From: Cyprinodon diabolis
Lineage: Eukaryota > Chordata > Actinopteri > Cyprinodontiformes > Cyprinodontidae
Direction of reading: 5' to 3'
NCBI GenBank assembly: GCA_030533445.1
Contig: CM060076.1
Span: 7,049,501 to 7,113,500 of the forward strand
DNA: 64,000 bases
Part shown: one piece after another, positions 43,559-56,032 of the stretch
How the letters are laid out: each line of letters opens with the position of its first letter
Numbering within the stretch: the first letter of the stretch is position 1
Position numbers and translations under genes: made by a program
Notes under the pieces: model-generated
Databases searched by the model: none
The model's input: only the letters and a program-made list of their open reading frames with translations
What the model was told of the DNA's origin: nothing

Positions 43559-46189
43559 GACATAGGAAGGTGGTGGAGGAGTGTTTTTTTCTTGGCCAAG
43601 AAAGAGAAAAAAAAAAGTGCAAAAGGTTTTCATTCCACCAGAAAAGTAGGATCCTTCAAAATTATTTATATTATTGCACTTTTTATTTGATTGATTTTTG
43701 TAAACTCCGTTTTATTTTTAATTTACACCAGTAATGTCCAGTTTTTCTTAAAAAGGGAAATCGTCAACTTTTTTTTATTATTATTTCAACACAAAACATA
43801 AACAACTTATAAAAATGAGAACTGATCTAGATTCTTGATAGAAAACCGCATAATCTGGTTCTTTGAGAGGACATATTAGAAACTCAGAGCTGGTTTGAGA
43901 ATTTTGAACATGACTGTAGAGTTTGTTAGGGACATATGCAATTGGAATGCTAATGGGTCTGTTTTTTTTGTGTCCTGCAATTCTCCAAAGAGAGGAAACA
44001 GTAGCAGACATCATTCAAAAACTCTCCTAAAAGCTCCCAAACATACTCAGTACAAATGAGGTCTATTAAAAGAGCCTGTGTGTTTTGCTCTGTTAAGTCT
44101 AATGGGTTTCTTTCCTTCCTTTTATCTTTGTTCTCAGGTGTTTTGAAAAAAAAAAAAAGAAAAGACTTCACCAACTGTTCTCTTTGTGGCTTAACCATGA
44201 GCAGAGGGATGTTTCTGGGTAAGTGGGGATAAAGGTACAAGGTATGTTTAATCCACCATTGTGTGAGCGTTTGAGTCAAAACCTTCCTCTTCTCTTTCTG
44301 GACTTATCACTTGGAAACCAATATACTAACCTGAACAAAATGTATTAGTATAGTATATATTAGTATATAGTGCAAATAGAGCCACATTTAACAATTTAAA
44401 TAATCTACAAATATGATTTACACTGAGAAAAAAAACTTTGGCCTCATTACTGACCCCTGGGGGATGTCTCAGCATGATGGGTCCCGTACTTACCCTACTT
44501 TTACTGTTTTTAGGGTATAACTTTGCTTAACAGTTTTCAACTCTTAAAGACAACAGCATTTAGCATGTATATATTCAATGCAGCCTTAAAAAGCTTGTTC
44601 TCTTGGAAGTAGCCAATCACGGGCAGTATTTTTTTCCAGTACATATCCCCCACAACTTCATAAAAGACCACACAAGTAAGCTGAAAGAAGCCCAAACGTA
44701 AGGGCATGGGCATCTGGACAGCAAGCTAAGAGTGTGTGGCACATAATCAACATAAACTGATCCATTATATGCCCAAACTGTGGTACTTCTTCAACTGCAG
44801 CTCAACCTTTATGCCTCATGTAGCTTTATCCAATCATGGTAATGCTGAGTTTAGGAAGTAAACAAACATGTTGAGTCAAGCAAGCAAAAAAAAAAGTCAA
44901 CCACTTTATAAACAAGACAAAAGCGCTCTTTAGCATTCTCAGATTTAGTGGTGCTACATGCTAAGCTAACGTTTATCTTTGAGGAACTAAAAAGGGTCAG
45001 TAATTCTGCGGTTTCAGCAACCGCAAAGATGACAACTTTATGACAACATAAGCTAATGCTAGCTGCTATTATCTTGCCAGTTAACTCATATACTGCCAAT
45101 TAACGGGGTTTGGTTGATCAGCTCCCCCTATGAGATATGATTTTTTAGAAGCACTGCGTTAGGAATCAGTACAGAAGCGTGTTTATCAGCTGGTTCAGTC
45201 AGAAAATAAAAAGGTTCAGTTAGAAAAGAAGCAGAGTAGCACAGAAACAACCAGTGCACCCCCTGCACTCCTGTTAGTTGCAAAGATATTGGAGGCTAAT
45301 CTGGTTGATAAAAACACATTATGATGGAGCCAGACTGAAACAGGCAATTAGAGTGGAAATAAGCTACATAACATGTAGTTTAGTCAATCACTAAAGAACA
45401 TTCAGCAACAAAAAAAAAAACAGAAATACATTGTACCACCAGGGCATCAGGAGCAGTTGTTGAAGAAAAAGACTTAGCGGTCTAATCCGACCAAGACAAA
45501 GTGTTCCTGTTTAAATCCCAGCAGCATTTAGCAAACCTCAATCAGTCCCATTTTTGATGGTAGTAAAGAAAAGCCTGTAGACACAGGCTCTTCATGCATC
45601 CAACTGACTTAAACTGTGCTTTAACGTTTTTCCCATTTGGAATTGTGACCAAGAGAAGTGGGAATATAAAGCAGGAGTATAGGGCCTTCGTCATAAAACT
45701 GTGCTTGACATTCCAACACACTTCCTCTACACTTATTAGCACATTATTTTGTTCGGCACTCTGACTTCATGCTTTTGCTTTCCACATATCTTTATAACTG
45801 ATGACAATAAGTGGGACTGTCAATCACCACACATTTGAAAAAGTGGGAATAACATGCATGGTTCCCGATTCTCCTTGCAGGATCGGTGCCCGTCTCCAGG
45901 GGTCTTTGCAATAAAGTAGGGGTATAGAAGAGATAATTGTAGCAATTTTAGCGTTTTCTTGCAGATTTCCATTGAGTTGAACATTTTATTTTCATTTAAT
46001 TTTCTTTGTTCTCCTTATATTTTCAGAAGACTTACAGGTAATCTGTTTCACAATCAGATGTAGATTTTAATTACACATACTTTGAAATGATATTTTCCTG
46101 TTGCACCACCTGCACACGTCTATATTTACCATAGACATCTCATATTGGATGTGGAAAGTCAGTCAGGTTGAAGGAAATTGTCCTTTGTG
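43559..46189. other. No gene seen
   Basis: Unique-looking DNA. Minus-strand frames of 77-109 codons near 43781-44279 contain homopolymer readings and no recognised motif. Confidence 0.45.
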
Positions 46190-46990
46190 TAAGTAAGTAA
46201 GTAAAATTTATTTGTATAGCACTTTTCACAGATAAAAATCACAAAGTGCTTCACAGTAAAAATGTAATACAATAAAACAATGTCGAATACAATGGATATC
46301 AACATTTTTAAAATAAATGGAAACAAACCAAGCCATTAAAACCACACATCTAATTTAAAAGCCTGCTTGAATAGCAGCATCTTCAGTTGCTTTTTAAAAG
46401 AATCAAAAGAATTCATACAGTGTGAAGGAGGCAAAGCATTCCACAGACTCTGAGCCACTAAATGAAATGAATGATCCCCTCTGGTTTTAAAACGTCTGCC
46501 TAGAACCACTAACAAAGTTTGGCCTGTTGACCTCAGACTATGGGACGAAGTCTAAAGCTCTACCAGCCTAGGAATATAAGGAGGAACTTGACCGTGCAGG
46601 GCTCCAAAAGTAAGAACAAGGTTTTTAAATTGGATTCTATACTGGACTGGTAACCAGTGCAGAGCTGCCAATACTGGTGTAATGTGTTCTCTTTTGTTAA
46701 TACGAGTTAAAAGCCTTGTAGCAGAGTTCTGGACAATCTGGAGAAGGTAAAGCTCCGTCTTAAACAAGCAAATAGACTGTTGCAATAGTCTAACCGTGGG
46801 GAGATAAAAGCATGAATAATAATTTCCAACTCACCCTTTGACACTAGTGGTCTTAATTTTGAAAAATTCCTTAGTTGGACGTAACAGTTCCTAATTAATT
46901 GTTTAGAGTGGTTCTCCAAGGACATTGCTGAATAGAACACCTAAGCTCCTGAGGCTCAGCTGGTCTAAGGGATTTTACTTTCAGGTGCAA
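46190..46990 (-). pseudogene. L2/CR1-group LINE 3' fragment
   Basis: Minus-strand remnant of a different LINE lineage. Two overlapping frames (46940-46707 with LRPLVSKGELEIIIHAFISP and RLDYCNSLFACL; 46785-46552 with LLQIVQNSATRLLTRINKRE and HITPVLAALHWLPVQYRIQF) are parts of one reverse transcriptase C-terminus split by a frameshift around 46760. The 3' UTR includes AAGCACTTTGTGATTTTTAT and ends in a TTTACTTACTTACTTAC microsatellite near 46193-46206 (minus strand). No active-site motif remains. Confidence 0.8.
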
Positions 46991-48685
46991 TAATTTGCAT
47001 TTCAGTTTTCTCAGAGTTCCGAGGTAGGACATTGTGTACTATAACTAAAGTGTTTGCTTTACAATTAGTAAACGCAGCTCTCTTAAAAAACTTGAATGAT
47101 TTGGGTTTGTGTATATGACTCATTAAAAGCTTCTCCCTGATAAATTAGATCTGGGTTTCATCTGACAATCAAGTCTCAAAGCAAATGCCAGATTAGTAAT
47201 TTAAGCTTGCAGTGAATACAAGGTATCTGGGAGCTGTCTGGCTGCAGGCTACGGAAAAAGCTAAAACTGGCACCTAAACTATCATAGTGAACATTTAGAG
47301 ATAGTGTCCTCCGGTTAAAATGTTTCATCACTACAATGTTGAACTGATAACAATAAGCCATAAGATGTGATGAATGGAGAGCATATCGGATAAAGTGACA
47401 GCATGTGGTATTTTAGCTTTCTTTATGAAATGATTTTAAAACGTTATGTTGAAATTCCTACAGAATGATCTCTCAGAGCATTTATCAGGCAGTGAAAGCT
47501 TTGTGTGCCCAGAAACATCAGTTCTAGGGTTGGGCAGGGAGAGTGCTGGCACTGATGAGGGAATCAGGCCTTTGTTTGAAGCCTATAAAACTAAACTGAG
47601 TCACTTTTAATTAAATATTTGGCTTTTAAATGTATTTGCGGATGAGAGGAGGATGTTTTGGTTGAAGGCTTAAGAATCACATGGCTGTCAGTGAACTCAA
47701 AAGCATGTCTGGTGCTGGACAAAGAATTAAATTGAGTATTATGGAAGAAATTGGAAAAATATGCTTCTAAACTCTGTCCAACCATTGTCCTCTTATCCTT
47801 GCTGAGTCATGAGTCGGGGCAGTGCCTATCTCCATCTGTCACTGGGTGGGAGGAGATGAACACTCTGGTCATGTGGACAAAACCACCGCAACGAAACAGA
47901 GTACCTGGAGGGAGCATGTACCGAGAGAACCTGCTGAATTCCTGTAGAAAGCCCAACGGCTGGGATTCAAATACAGACATTACTCTAACTAATTAAAATA
48001 AATAATGTTTCATACTTCATTTTTTGGGGTTTTTTTTTTTTACATTTAGAAAGGATACCTCAGACGGACCCAGGACTCTGCCTTTTATATCACTGCTAGG
48101 GTTGAAAATGTATTTTTGTCCTTTTTGATGACTGCCGTTGGGTCTAGGTTTGCCTCCTTGAAATGATCTCAGGTAGATGGTTGACAACATATTTATGAAT
48201 CCTTTGTGTGATATATTTAAAGTGAAGCTTCACTTCTGTAATGAGAAACAAAAAGTTAAATCTACTTTACCAAAATATACCAAAACCCCTGTGATTAATG
48301 TTCTGTCTAGCTTGAAGTTTTAGTGAGTGGGTGTCGTTTTTGCCATAGGTAAAAGAACTGATATCAAAATAACAAATGCAAATCTATTTTTTTATATAAT
48401 ATCCTCAGCAGCAAGATTAATGCATCTTTGTATTGTGTTAGTCAGGTGGATGGGAGCAGCTGCAATAAAACATTGGGTAAAATTAAAGGCATCTGCCAAC
48501 AGTAAAAACAAAATAAAAAAATAGGAATGTTGCAATTAGAGCAATATTGATGACATGTTTTACATGTACATGCTTTTCATTCATTTATTCATTAGAAAAT
48601 GACTAAAGGTTAGGGTTAGGCCGCCACCTCTCTGTTGGCATCCCCGTCACACTACCGATTGGGGAAACTCACCTCAGCTTATTAA
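46991..48685. other. No gene seen
   Basis: Unique-looking AT-rich sequence. No recognised transposon. Confidence 0.45.
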
Positions 48686-48689
48686 CTGT

Positions 48690-48720
<31 letters not shown>

Positions 48721-48731
48721 AAAAAAAGCTA
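48686..48731. repeat. Long T tract with hairpin-like A tail
   Basis: AGC followed by about 27 T, then ATA, eight A and GCT. The outer AGC and GCT plus T and A runs can pair. It may be a homopolymer expansion or the abutted tails of two retroposons. Confidence 0.8.
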
Positions 48732-49124
48732 GTCTCAGCTGTGGTCCTTTATTGTAGACCACAGCCACATCTACTCCTGACTCCCTGGATTTTTTTATGT
48801 GAATATAAACAAAAGTTCAGGTTTTTAAATTTCTGCTTATTTCGCCGCCAATCAAATTTCAAACTTCGCCAAAGTCGGGCCCTTCGCCTCAGTAAATTTG
48901 CCACCTGTTTTGCTCTGCTTTGCTCCAGATCCCTCTACATAGAGATAACATGGGAATCCTTTGCTCCGGCTGTGAAAGTGGTGTTAAGTGTGAATGTGAA
49001 TTAAAGCAATAAGGAGTGCTGCATAAATGAAGCAGATGCCATGTCAACAGGTTTCTAACAAAGGAGAAATTGTAACCACCATTCCTATTTAAACTCCAAG
49101 CATCAAAATAAAAAAAATAAAAAA

Positions 49125-49125
<1 letters not shown>

Positions 49126-49165
<40 letters not shown>

Positions 49166-49211
49166 TATATATATACATATATATACACATATATATATAC
49201 ATATATATACA
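49126..49211. repeat. AT/AC microsatellite
   Basis: Runs of TATATATA, ACACACAC and ATACATATATAT abut the left end of the DD36E element, replacing the expected clean TA on that side. Confidence 0.95.
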
Positions 49212-50320
49212 CACTCACCGGCCACTTTATTAGGTACCCCATGCAAGTAACGGGTTGGACCCTCTTTTGCCTTCAGAACTGCCTCAATTCTTCGTGGCAT
49301 AGATTCAACAAGGTGCTGGAAGCATTCCTCAGGGAGTTTGGTCCATATTGACATGATGGCATCACACAGTTGCCGCAGATTTGTCGGCTGCACATCCATG
49401 ATGCGAATCTCCCGTTCCACCACATCCCAAAGATGCTCTATTGGATTGAGATCTGGTGACTGTGGAGGCCATTTGAGTACAGTGAACTCATTGTCATGTT
49501 CAAGAAACCAGTCTGAGATGATTCCAGCTTTATGACATGGCGCATTATCCTGCTGAAAGTAGCCATCAGAAGTTGGGTACATTGTGGTCATAAAGGGATG
49601 GACATGGTCAGCAACAATACTCAGGTAGGCTGTGGCGTTGCAACGATGCTCAATTGGTATCAAGGGGCCCAAAGAGTGCCAAGAAAATATTCCCCACACC
49701 ATGACACCACCACCACCAGCCTGAACCGTTGATAACAGGCAGGATGGATCCATGTTTTCATGTTGTAGACGCCAAATTCTGACCCTACCATCCGAATATC
49801 GCAGCAGAAATCGAGACTCATCAGACCAGGCAACGTTTTTCCAATCTTCTATTGTCTAATTTCGATGAGCTTGTGCAAAATGTAGCCTCAGTTTCCTGTT
49901 CTTAGCTGAAAGGAGTGGCACCCGGTGTGGTCTTCTGCTGCTGTAGCCCATCTGCCTCAAAGTTTGACGTACTGTGCGTTCAGAGATGCTCTTCTGCCCA
50001 CTTTGGTTGAAACGGGTGGTTATTTGAGTCACTGTTGCCCTTCTATCAGCTTGAACCAGTCTGGCCATTCTCCTCTGACCTCTGGCATCAACAAGGCATT
50101 TCCGCCCACAGAACCGCCACTCACTGGATGTTTTTTTCTTTTTCGGACCATTCTCTGGAAACCCTAGAGATGGTTGTGCGTGAAAATCCCAGTAGATCAG
50201 CAGTTTCTGAAATACTCAGACCAGCCCTTCTAGGACCAACAATCATGCCACGTTCAAAGTTGCCGCCATGTGATTGGCTGCTTAGAAATTAAGTGTTAAC
50301 GAGCTGTTGGCCGGTGAGTG
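49212..50320 (-). mobile_element. Tc1/mariner-type element, DD36E, decayed
   Basis: Tips CACTCACCGGCCA are perfect inverses. TA follows at 50321-50322; on the left, the microsatellite has changed the flank. The 1109-bp unit carries a broken transposase on the minus strand. Confidence 0.88.
49244..50260 (-). pseudogene. DD36E Tc1/mariner transposase, broken
   Basis: Minus-strand transposase remnant. From about 50255 the frame reads ERGMIVGPRRAGLSISETAD and then LLGFSRTTISRVSREW, a helix-turn-helix. A frameshift in the A-run near 50140 follows. From 50068 the next part (MARLVQADRRATVTQITTRF) runs to AQAHRN, where a TAG at 49856-49858 interrupts. The same frame then resumes with TIEDWKNVAWSDESRF (first catalytic Asp), VQAGGGGVMVWGIFS, YFQQDNAPCHKAG (second Asp) and [15 protein letters not shown] (Glu). 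There are 36 residues between the second Asp and the Glu. From family knowledge, DD36E Tc1/mariner elements were described in animals under the name Incomer. The normal stop after GPTRY has changed to TTG (49244-49246), so the frame runs through the TIR into the microsatellite. Not functional. Confidence 0.88.
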
Positions 50321-50322
50321 TA

Positions 50323-52767
50323 CTTTAAAACAACACATCCAGTAAAACAAAACACTTAAACGTAGTAGAAAAAAAAACAACAACAATGGCAGAAGTCAAT
50401 ATCATAGTATTGAGAACAAATAGAGGGCAATAGCTTGTTTTTTTTTAATCTGTTTTAAACATGGACACAAATGGGCAGCTATACTTTATTAGGGATGAAA
50501 TAAGGAAGTTTTAAATTTTGTTAAAAAGTTAAGCTTGTTACTTTAGTTCATATTTGAAAATCTTGTTGTTTTGTCCAAAATTTGTATTCAGATATAGCTC
50601 TAAACTTTAACTAGGACATTTAAGCTTTAAATGTATGTAAAATGAGTGAAAGTGCCAGATCACTACACTGTCAAATGAGTCACAATGTTAAAGTTGTGGC
50701 TTTAATGTCTTCCTCTGGTCAAGCATTAATGTGTCAAATAATGGGTCTTAATCCCAGGTGTAAAACTGTATGAAGCTGCTGATTTCTATCCAAAAACTGA
50801 ACAAATAAACATGCTAATTACTGGAGATGTATATACTTATGGCTTATTATATAATTTAATCACTGCTTAATATTCTGTATTTGCTGTATTTTTGGTAAAT
50901 TCTATTGTATGCTTTTTATATGTATGGATAATTAATTTATTGATCTATTTTTAATTGTGTCAGAGTCGGTCCTGTGTATCTTGGAGTAGAAATTATGAAT
51001 CTTTAATGATGTCATATTCTTTTAGAAAAATGTGTGGTCCCTTATAAAGATACAACTGGGTTTAAAGGATTTCACATTTAATAAAGGCAATAATTCTACC
51101 TTTTTTTTATTGTCTTTCTGCTCATTAAAGACAGATTTTTTTGGGTGTGCACATTTCAATAGAATCCCAGCAGACTGTATTTCAGTCTACTCCTCTGGAT
51201 CTGATGCGTGCTGAAGCTGTTAAATGATGCATGTCATGTTTTGATGAACATTGTGTTCCATCCACGGCTCATTATTTTACTGTAACCACCTCTAACAAAA
51301 ATCCTCCTCTGTGTTATGGGAGAATCTCTTTCTCATACCTTTTTAAAGAGAGTAGATAAGACAGACAACAGGGAAGACAGACTTCATAGGTAACTGGTTC
51401 CAAAATGTAAACAGTGACAATATTTAAAAAACTGTGCTTATTATCTGTGCTTCTATCTTAGTTTGACATGTTGTCATGAATTTCTATCACCACCGAAACT
51501 CTTTGTTAGTTTTATTCATATTCTGATCCATTATACAGTGAGCTTACTTAAGGTACAAGTTTATAGTAAGTAGGGGATAGCCAGTTTACGTTTTGTACCC
51601 TAATTTGAATAAGCCTCTGTAGAAATGTACATCCTCCTCTGCGAACAAAGCTATGAATTCAATATAAAGCATTTCCCTTAGTGCTACAAAATACTATTTT
51701 GAATGAAAGGTTTAAAGACCCACAAGACTGAGCTCTGTTACATCAGTAGAAATGAATATCTGTTAATGAAGGATGTTAGAAATCCAGTTCTATTTCTCTC
51801 TTCTAGTTCTAAATTCCCTCCATTACTAAAGAATCATTTATTACTGAGCTGTTCGCAGCCAACAAGCTTAGATTTACCAAAGAATAATTCAAACATTTAT
51901 TATTGGTCATAGCGGCACCATTTTTCAATTAATCTGATTTTAAGCCACAAATCGGACCAGCTGTACTGTTCAGCTTGGCCATATGTCTCTGTAAAAGCTG
52001 CTAAATAAAAAAAAAACAACATATCCTCATCATGCACTATATGCTATTTGTTCTCCTTGCCAAGTTTAGAATTAAACTGCGTTCAGTGCAAAGCCATTAA
52101 ACCCAATGATGAACTGCTATGTTTGATTATGCAATCTATTGTATTTTTCAGGGACAGTGCAAGCATGGTCAACTCCCTGTTATGTTATTTTCTTCTGATA
52201 AATCATCTAAACAAATGACAGCTTGTAATCATTGGGGAATAATTCTTAGAAAACCATCATATTGATCTAGTCTCAGCACATTGTGCTATTCTTCTTTTCC
52301 TGCTGTGCGGATCCTGTTGGCTCAATCTGTGGAAGCATCTCTAGAGGAAAGAGCTATAAATCAGCATATTCGAGGAAAAAATACAAATAAAAGCGCAATG
52401 TAGAGAGGCGCGCTGAAGGATTATTCAAAATATGTGGTTTTTAAAGAAAGCTTAACAAGATCCAGAAGCTTGTTTTAAGTCTTTTTCCTGCCAGTGAGGG
52501 AGCTGCCTCATATAAATAAACCTAATGAAGAGGGGCTGGTACAGTAGCAGTCAATCTGATGATGCTGTTGTTTTTGTTTAGGTGTACACTAACTTGTGTT
52601 GATACCGCTTTTTACTTTATAGCATGCTGCAACCACAGCCTTAAATGTATATTCATCTTTTCTATGTGATAGTGCTTCACAAAGGAAAAAAAGATGTGTG
52701 GAAGTGACAAATACAAATCTAGACAATGATGATCATTTCAGATGCTTTTTGGATTTCATTTTCGTTT
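50323..52767. other. No gene seen
   Basis: Unique-looking AT-rich DNA without recognised transposons or exons. Confidence 0.45.
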
Positions 52768-53300
52768 AACCTGACTCCGCCAGATGGATTTGCTCCGCAT
52801 ATCCATCTGGAAACCTTCCGTTGAAGTAATTTTGGGAAGGGGCGAAAATACTGGTTAGCTGATTGGCCTATGTTGGTGATAGACGGGCCAAATAAACCAA
52901 TCAGATCAACGAAGCATATGACGTACTAACAGAGCGACGACGAAAACACAACCACAAGCCAGGCTACTCTTGCCGAAACCAGTCGGGAGAAGAGCAAAAA
53001 CATCTTTTCCTCTGAGAAAAGCCTCCAGAGCAGTGTTTTGCTCTTCTTTCAGTGAAGAATTTCCGATAAAACTTGCTCGATAGCCATGGTAACGCTAGTA
53101 TCATCGGCTGAAGCCGCCATGTTCTTTAGACTGAACTGTCGTGCTTCTTGTTGGGTCACACCTCAACCCGCCTCAAAGCCAACACTGATTGGACGTTCAT
53201 TCGGTGAACGGCTCCAAATTTTCTTTAACGGAGTGTCTCCAGACTGATTAGCGAGTGAAATCTTGAAAGCTCGCGAGATCAGGATGGTCTCATGAGGCTA
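52768..53300. mobile_element. 0.5-kb element M, second copy
   Basis: Same ends as 21492-21980 (AACCTGACTCCGCCAGATGG to GGTCTCATGAGGCTA), about 44 bp longer because of extra sequence near 52930-53040 (ACAACCACAAGCCAGGCTAC, AAGCCTCCAGAGCAGTG). Flanking 10-mers do not match, so the duplication was lost or the copy moved by another route. Confidence 0.8.
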
Positions 53301-53328
53301 GTCTTGTCACAAATTATATATAGTTCTG

Positions 53329-53795
53329 GATTTTTTTTTTTTTTTACTTTTTATTTTCAATAAAAAATTTATATCAACACATGCATTTGTCCACCCTTGT
53401 CACATCTCACAATTCACATCTTAATATGTGATTTTTAAAGATCATTTTAGACCTTTCACTTACATCATTCATACAGGCCGTCTATTCCAGCTCCGCTAAC
53501 AGTTATCCAGGGGCTATTGATGGAAAAAATAACAAAAAGAACCTCCGAAGACGACAAATAAAGATACATTTCCTTCAGATAGATATTAGCCCAATTAAGA
53601 GAGACCCATATTCATTAACAACATCCATGGATTTATAAGTCACAATGATTACAGTGAAACGTACAACAGTAGGCACACTGGGAGAACAGATTAAAGTAAT
53701 AAAAGCACATAATACAAGATAAAGTCAAGGGATACGCAATCTAATATATAAGAAAAAAAAAAAAAAAGAAAAAAAAAAGAGGCGTCAAGGTCCCA
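53329..53795 (-). repeat. T-led segment, possible retrocopy
   Basis: A 17-base T run followed by ACTTTTTATTTTCAATAAAA, and an A-rich end near 53750-53780. The T run could be the poly(A) tail of a minus-strand retroposon with a TTTATT (AATAAA on minus) signal next to it. No protein reading was recognised. Confidence 0.3.
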
Positions 53796-53800
53796 ATACA

Positions 53801-55711
53801 AATTTAGTTTTGGATTTTAACTAGAACATTTTAGGTCTGACTTTATGTACAAATGTGGCTCAATGAGAAGTCTTCTTGCAAAAGGAAAATAAGTTTGCTG
53901 GTGGGTCAGAAGCCATTGTCACCTGCCTGAAAGCATTTAGGGTTAGTCTGACTTGATGACAGAGTCTGATGGGCACTGGGTTGCATTTTAATATCACTTT
54001 TCTTATACTTTTGTGCAAATAAGGAAGTAAAAGTGTTTAAAACACATATCTGCCTGATTTTCAACATAAGCTCTCTGTGTTAGCAGCGGCTTTGCTGAAA
54101 TTCGCTAGACAGAGCCTGGGGAGGGTGGTCAGACGTCAGTAAAAGAGCCACTACACTCATGAAAAATTGGTCATAGCGGTCCTAATTTCAGTGTAGCAGT
54201 GATGAATGGTAGTTCTCTATATTGGCAAGAAGCATGATATTGTATTAGCATGGTAATAAAGTGTGAATAGTGTAACGTTCTTGATTGGTCGGTATAAGTA
54301 GAAATATGCTGTATGGATTCAGACTGTTTTCCTGCTGGAAGGTAAACCTCTGTCCAGGATTGGCCGCGAGTTTGTCCAGTCTGTCCCTGCTGAATGAACT
54401 GCCCTCATATTATGATCCTGCCGCCATGTCTTACCATGGGGATTGAGTGGTTGATCAGGATGGTCTGCAGTTGTAGTTTTCCTCCTTAAAGTGTTTTTAT
54501 TTTAAGCCACAAAGTTTAACATTGGTTTCATGATACCAGAGCACCATCCGTCATGTGTCTTTCATTCCTTTCTTATAATAATGTATTGACACTCTTACAT
54601 GAAGCCCAGATTTATGGCCTGCATGGTTGTTATTCTGGTTTTGATTCTCTGTAGCTCCTCCAGAGTTAACATGACCTTTTCTGATCCATCAGTTTAGATG
54701 GACAGTGATATTTAGAGGTGTCGGACTGAGCAGCGTTCCATGAGCTGGTTAAAGTTATTACCTAATCTACCATCACTTTCAGCTTCTCAACAACTTAATT
54801 CTTGACGGGTCTACCATGTACAAAAGGGGCTAAAAAAATGAAAAAATCTCTCCATTTATTACCACTTTGCATCAAATGACAATCCACTTGTCTATGTTTG
54901 TCATTATAATCTGACAAAATATTAAACTAAACAAGGAAATATCTTTAAAAATAATTTGTTTGCCTGGTCTAATAAAAACTAGTTCATTACACCATGACCT
55001 AACTGCTCCATTTTTTTTTACCACTAACTCCTTCTGAAACTTTAAGTACATCCCAGTGTTTATTCAACACGTATGAACAAACAGGGTTTTGGTTTTGCAG
55101 AAGAAAATGAAAACATTAATTTCTCTGAATGCCTAGAGATCCTCTCTGACAGCATCAGCTGTTCTAAAGCTATGAGTTCATTTATATGAGAAGCAGGTTT
55201 ATTACTTAGAACACCATCTCATCTATTTAATGCCTCAGCCTTTCTGACGGTCTTTTGCAGATCCTGTTCTCAACAGTCTCTGCTTCATGTTTCTGTATTT
55301 TGTTACCTTTTAAGGATTCAAATATTTTCCATGATAATAATACAAAAAACACGTGGTATCTAATAAGCATTCTTCAAGCTTTCTTTATTCTCTGTTTTTC
55401 TCCTATTCTCTCATATTAGTCAGGGTTCGCTTTTGTTTTGCTTTTTCTTATAATGCTTCTCTGAATCACATATGTTTCAGGGGTTTGCTCTCAGAAAGCA
55501 GATGAAATCTGAAATATTAATAATCAAAAATAATCTATTTGAGACTGCATCTTAAAATCTTGGTAACTTGATAAAAGAGGTAATCCTGTTCCAAAATCCC
55601 AACCAAGATAAATGAAAGACATTTATTCTGGTATTAGTGTTCTACAGTTGTGTGGTAAACAACTACAGAAAACTCCCTCACCCTACCCTGAATTTCAGTA
55701 AACCTTGTTTT
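53801..55711. other. No gene seen
   Basis: Unique-looking intron-like sequence up to the second Tc1 element. Confidence 0.45.
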
Positions 55712-55713
55712 TA

Positions 55714-55915
55714 CAGGTGCTGGTCATAAAATTAGAATATCATGAAAAAGTAGATTGATTTCAGTAATTCCATTTAAAAAGTGAAACTTGTATATTATAT
55801 TCATACATTACATACAAACTCATATATTTCAGATGTTTATTTTGTTTAATTTTGATGATTACAAATGACAACAAATGAAAATCTCAAATTCATCATATCA
55901 GAAAATTAGAATATT
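55714..55915. repeat. Left TIR with two internal direct repeats
   Basis: Outer direct repeat ATAAAATTAGAATATCATGA near 55728 and inner direct repeat CAGAAAATTAGAATATTGTG near 55899, about 170 bp apart. This is the IR/DR layout known from Sleeping Beauty-like Tc1 elements, where both are transposase binding sites. Confidence 0.9.
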
Positions 55916-56032
55916 GTGAAAAGGTTCAAAATTGATGGCCCCTGGTGCCACACTCTAATCAGCTAATTAAGTCAAACCACCTGCAAAAGCCTTTAAATGG
56001 TCTTTCAGTCTAGTTCTATAGGCTACACAATC

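Noticed and set aside
43950..44279. 109-codon minus-strand frame
   Set aside because: Built partly from homopolymer A/T runs and without any recognised family pattern.
48889..49242. 117-codon minus-strand frame rich in Ile, Tyr and Val
   Set aside because: A translation of the AT/AC microsatellite; not a transmembrane protein.
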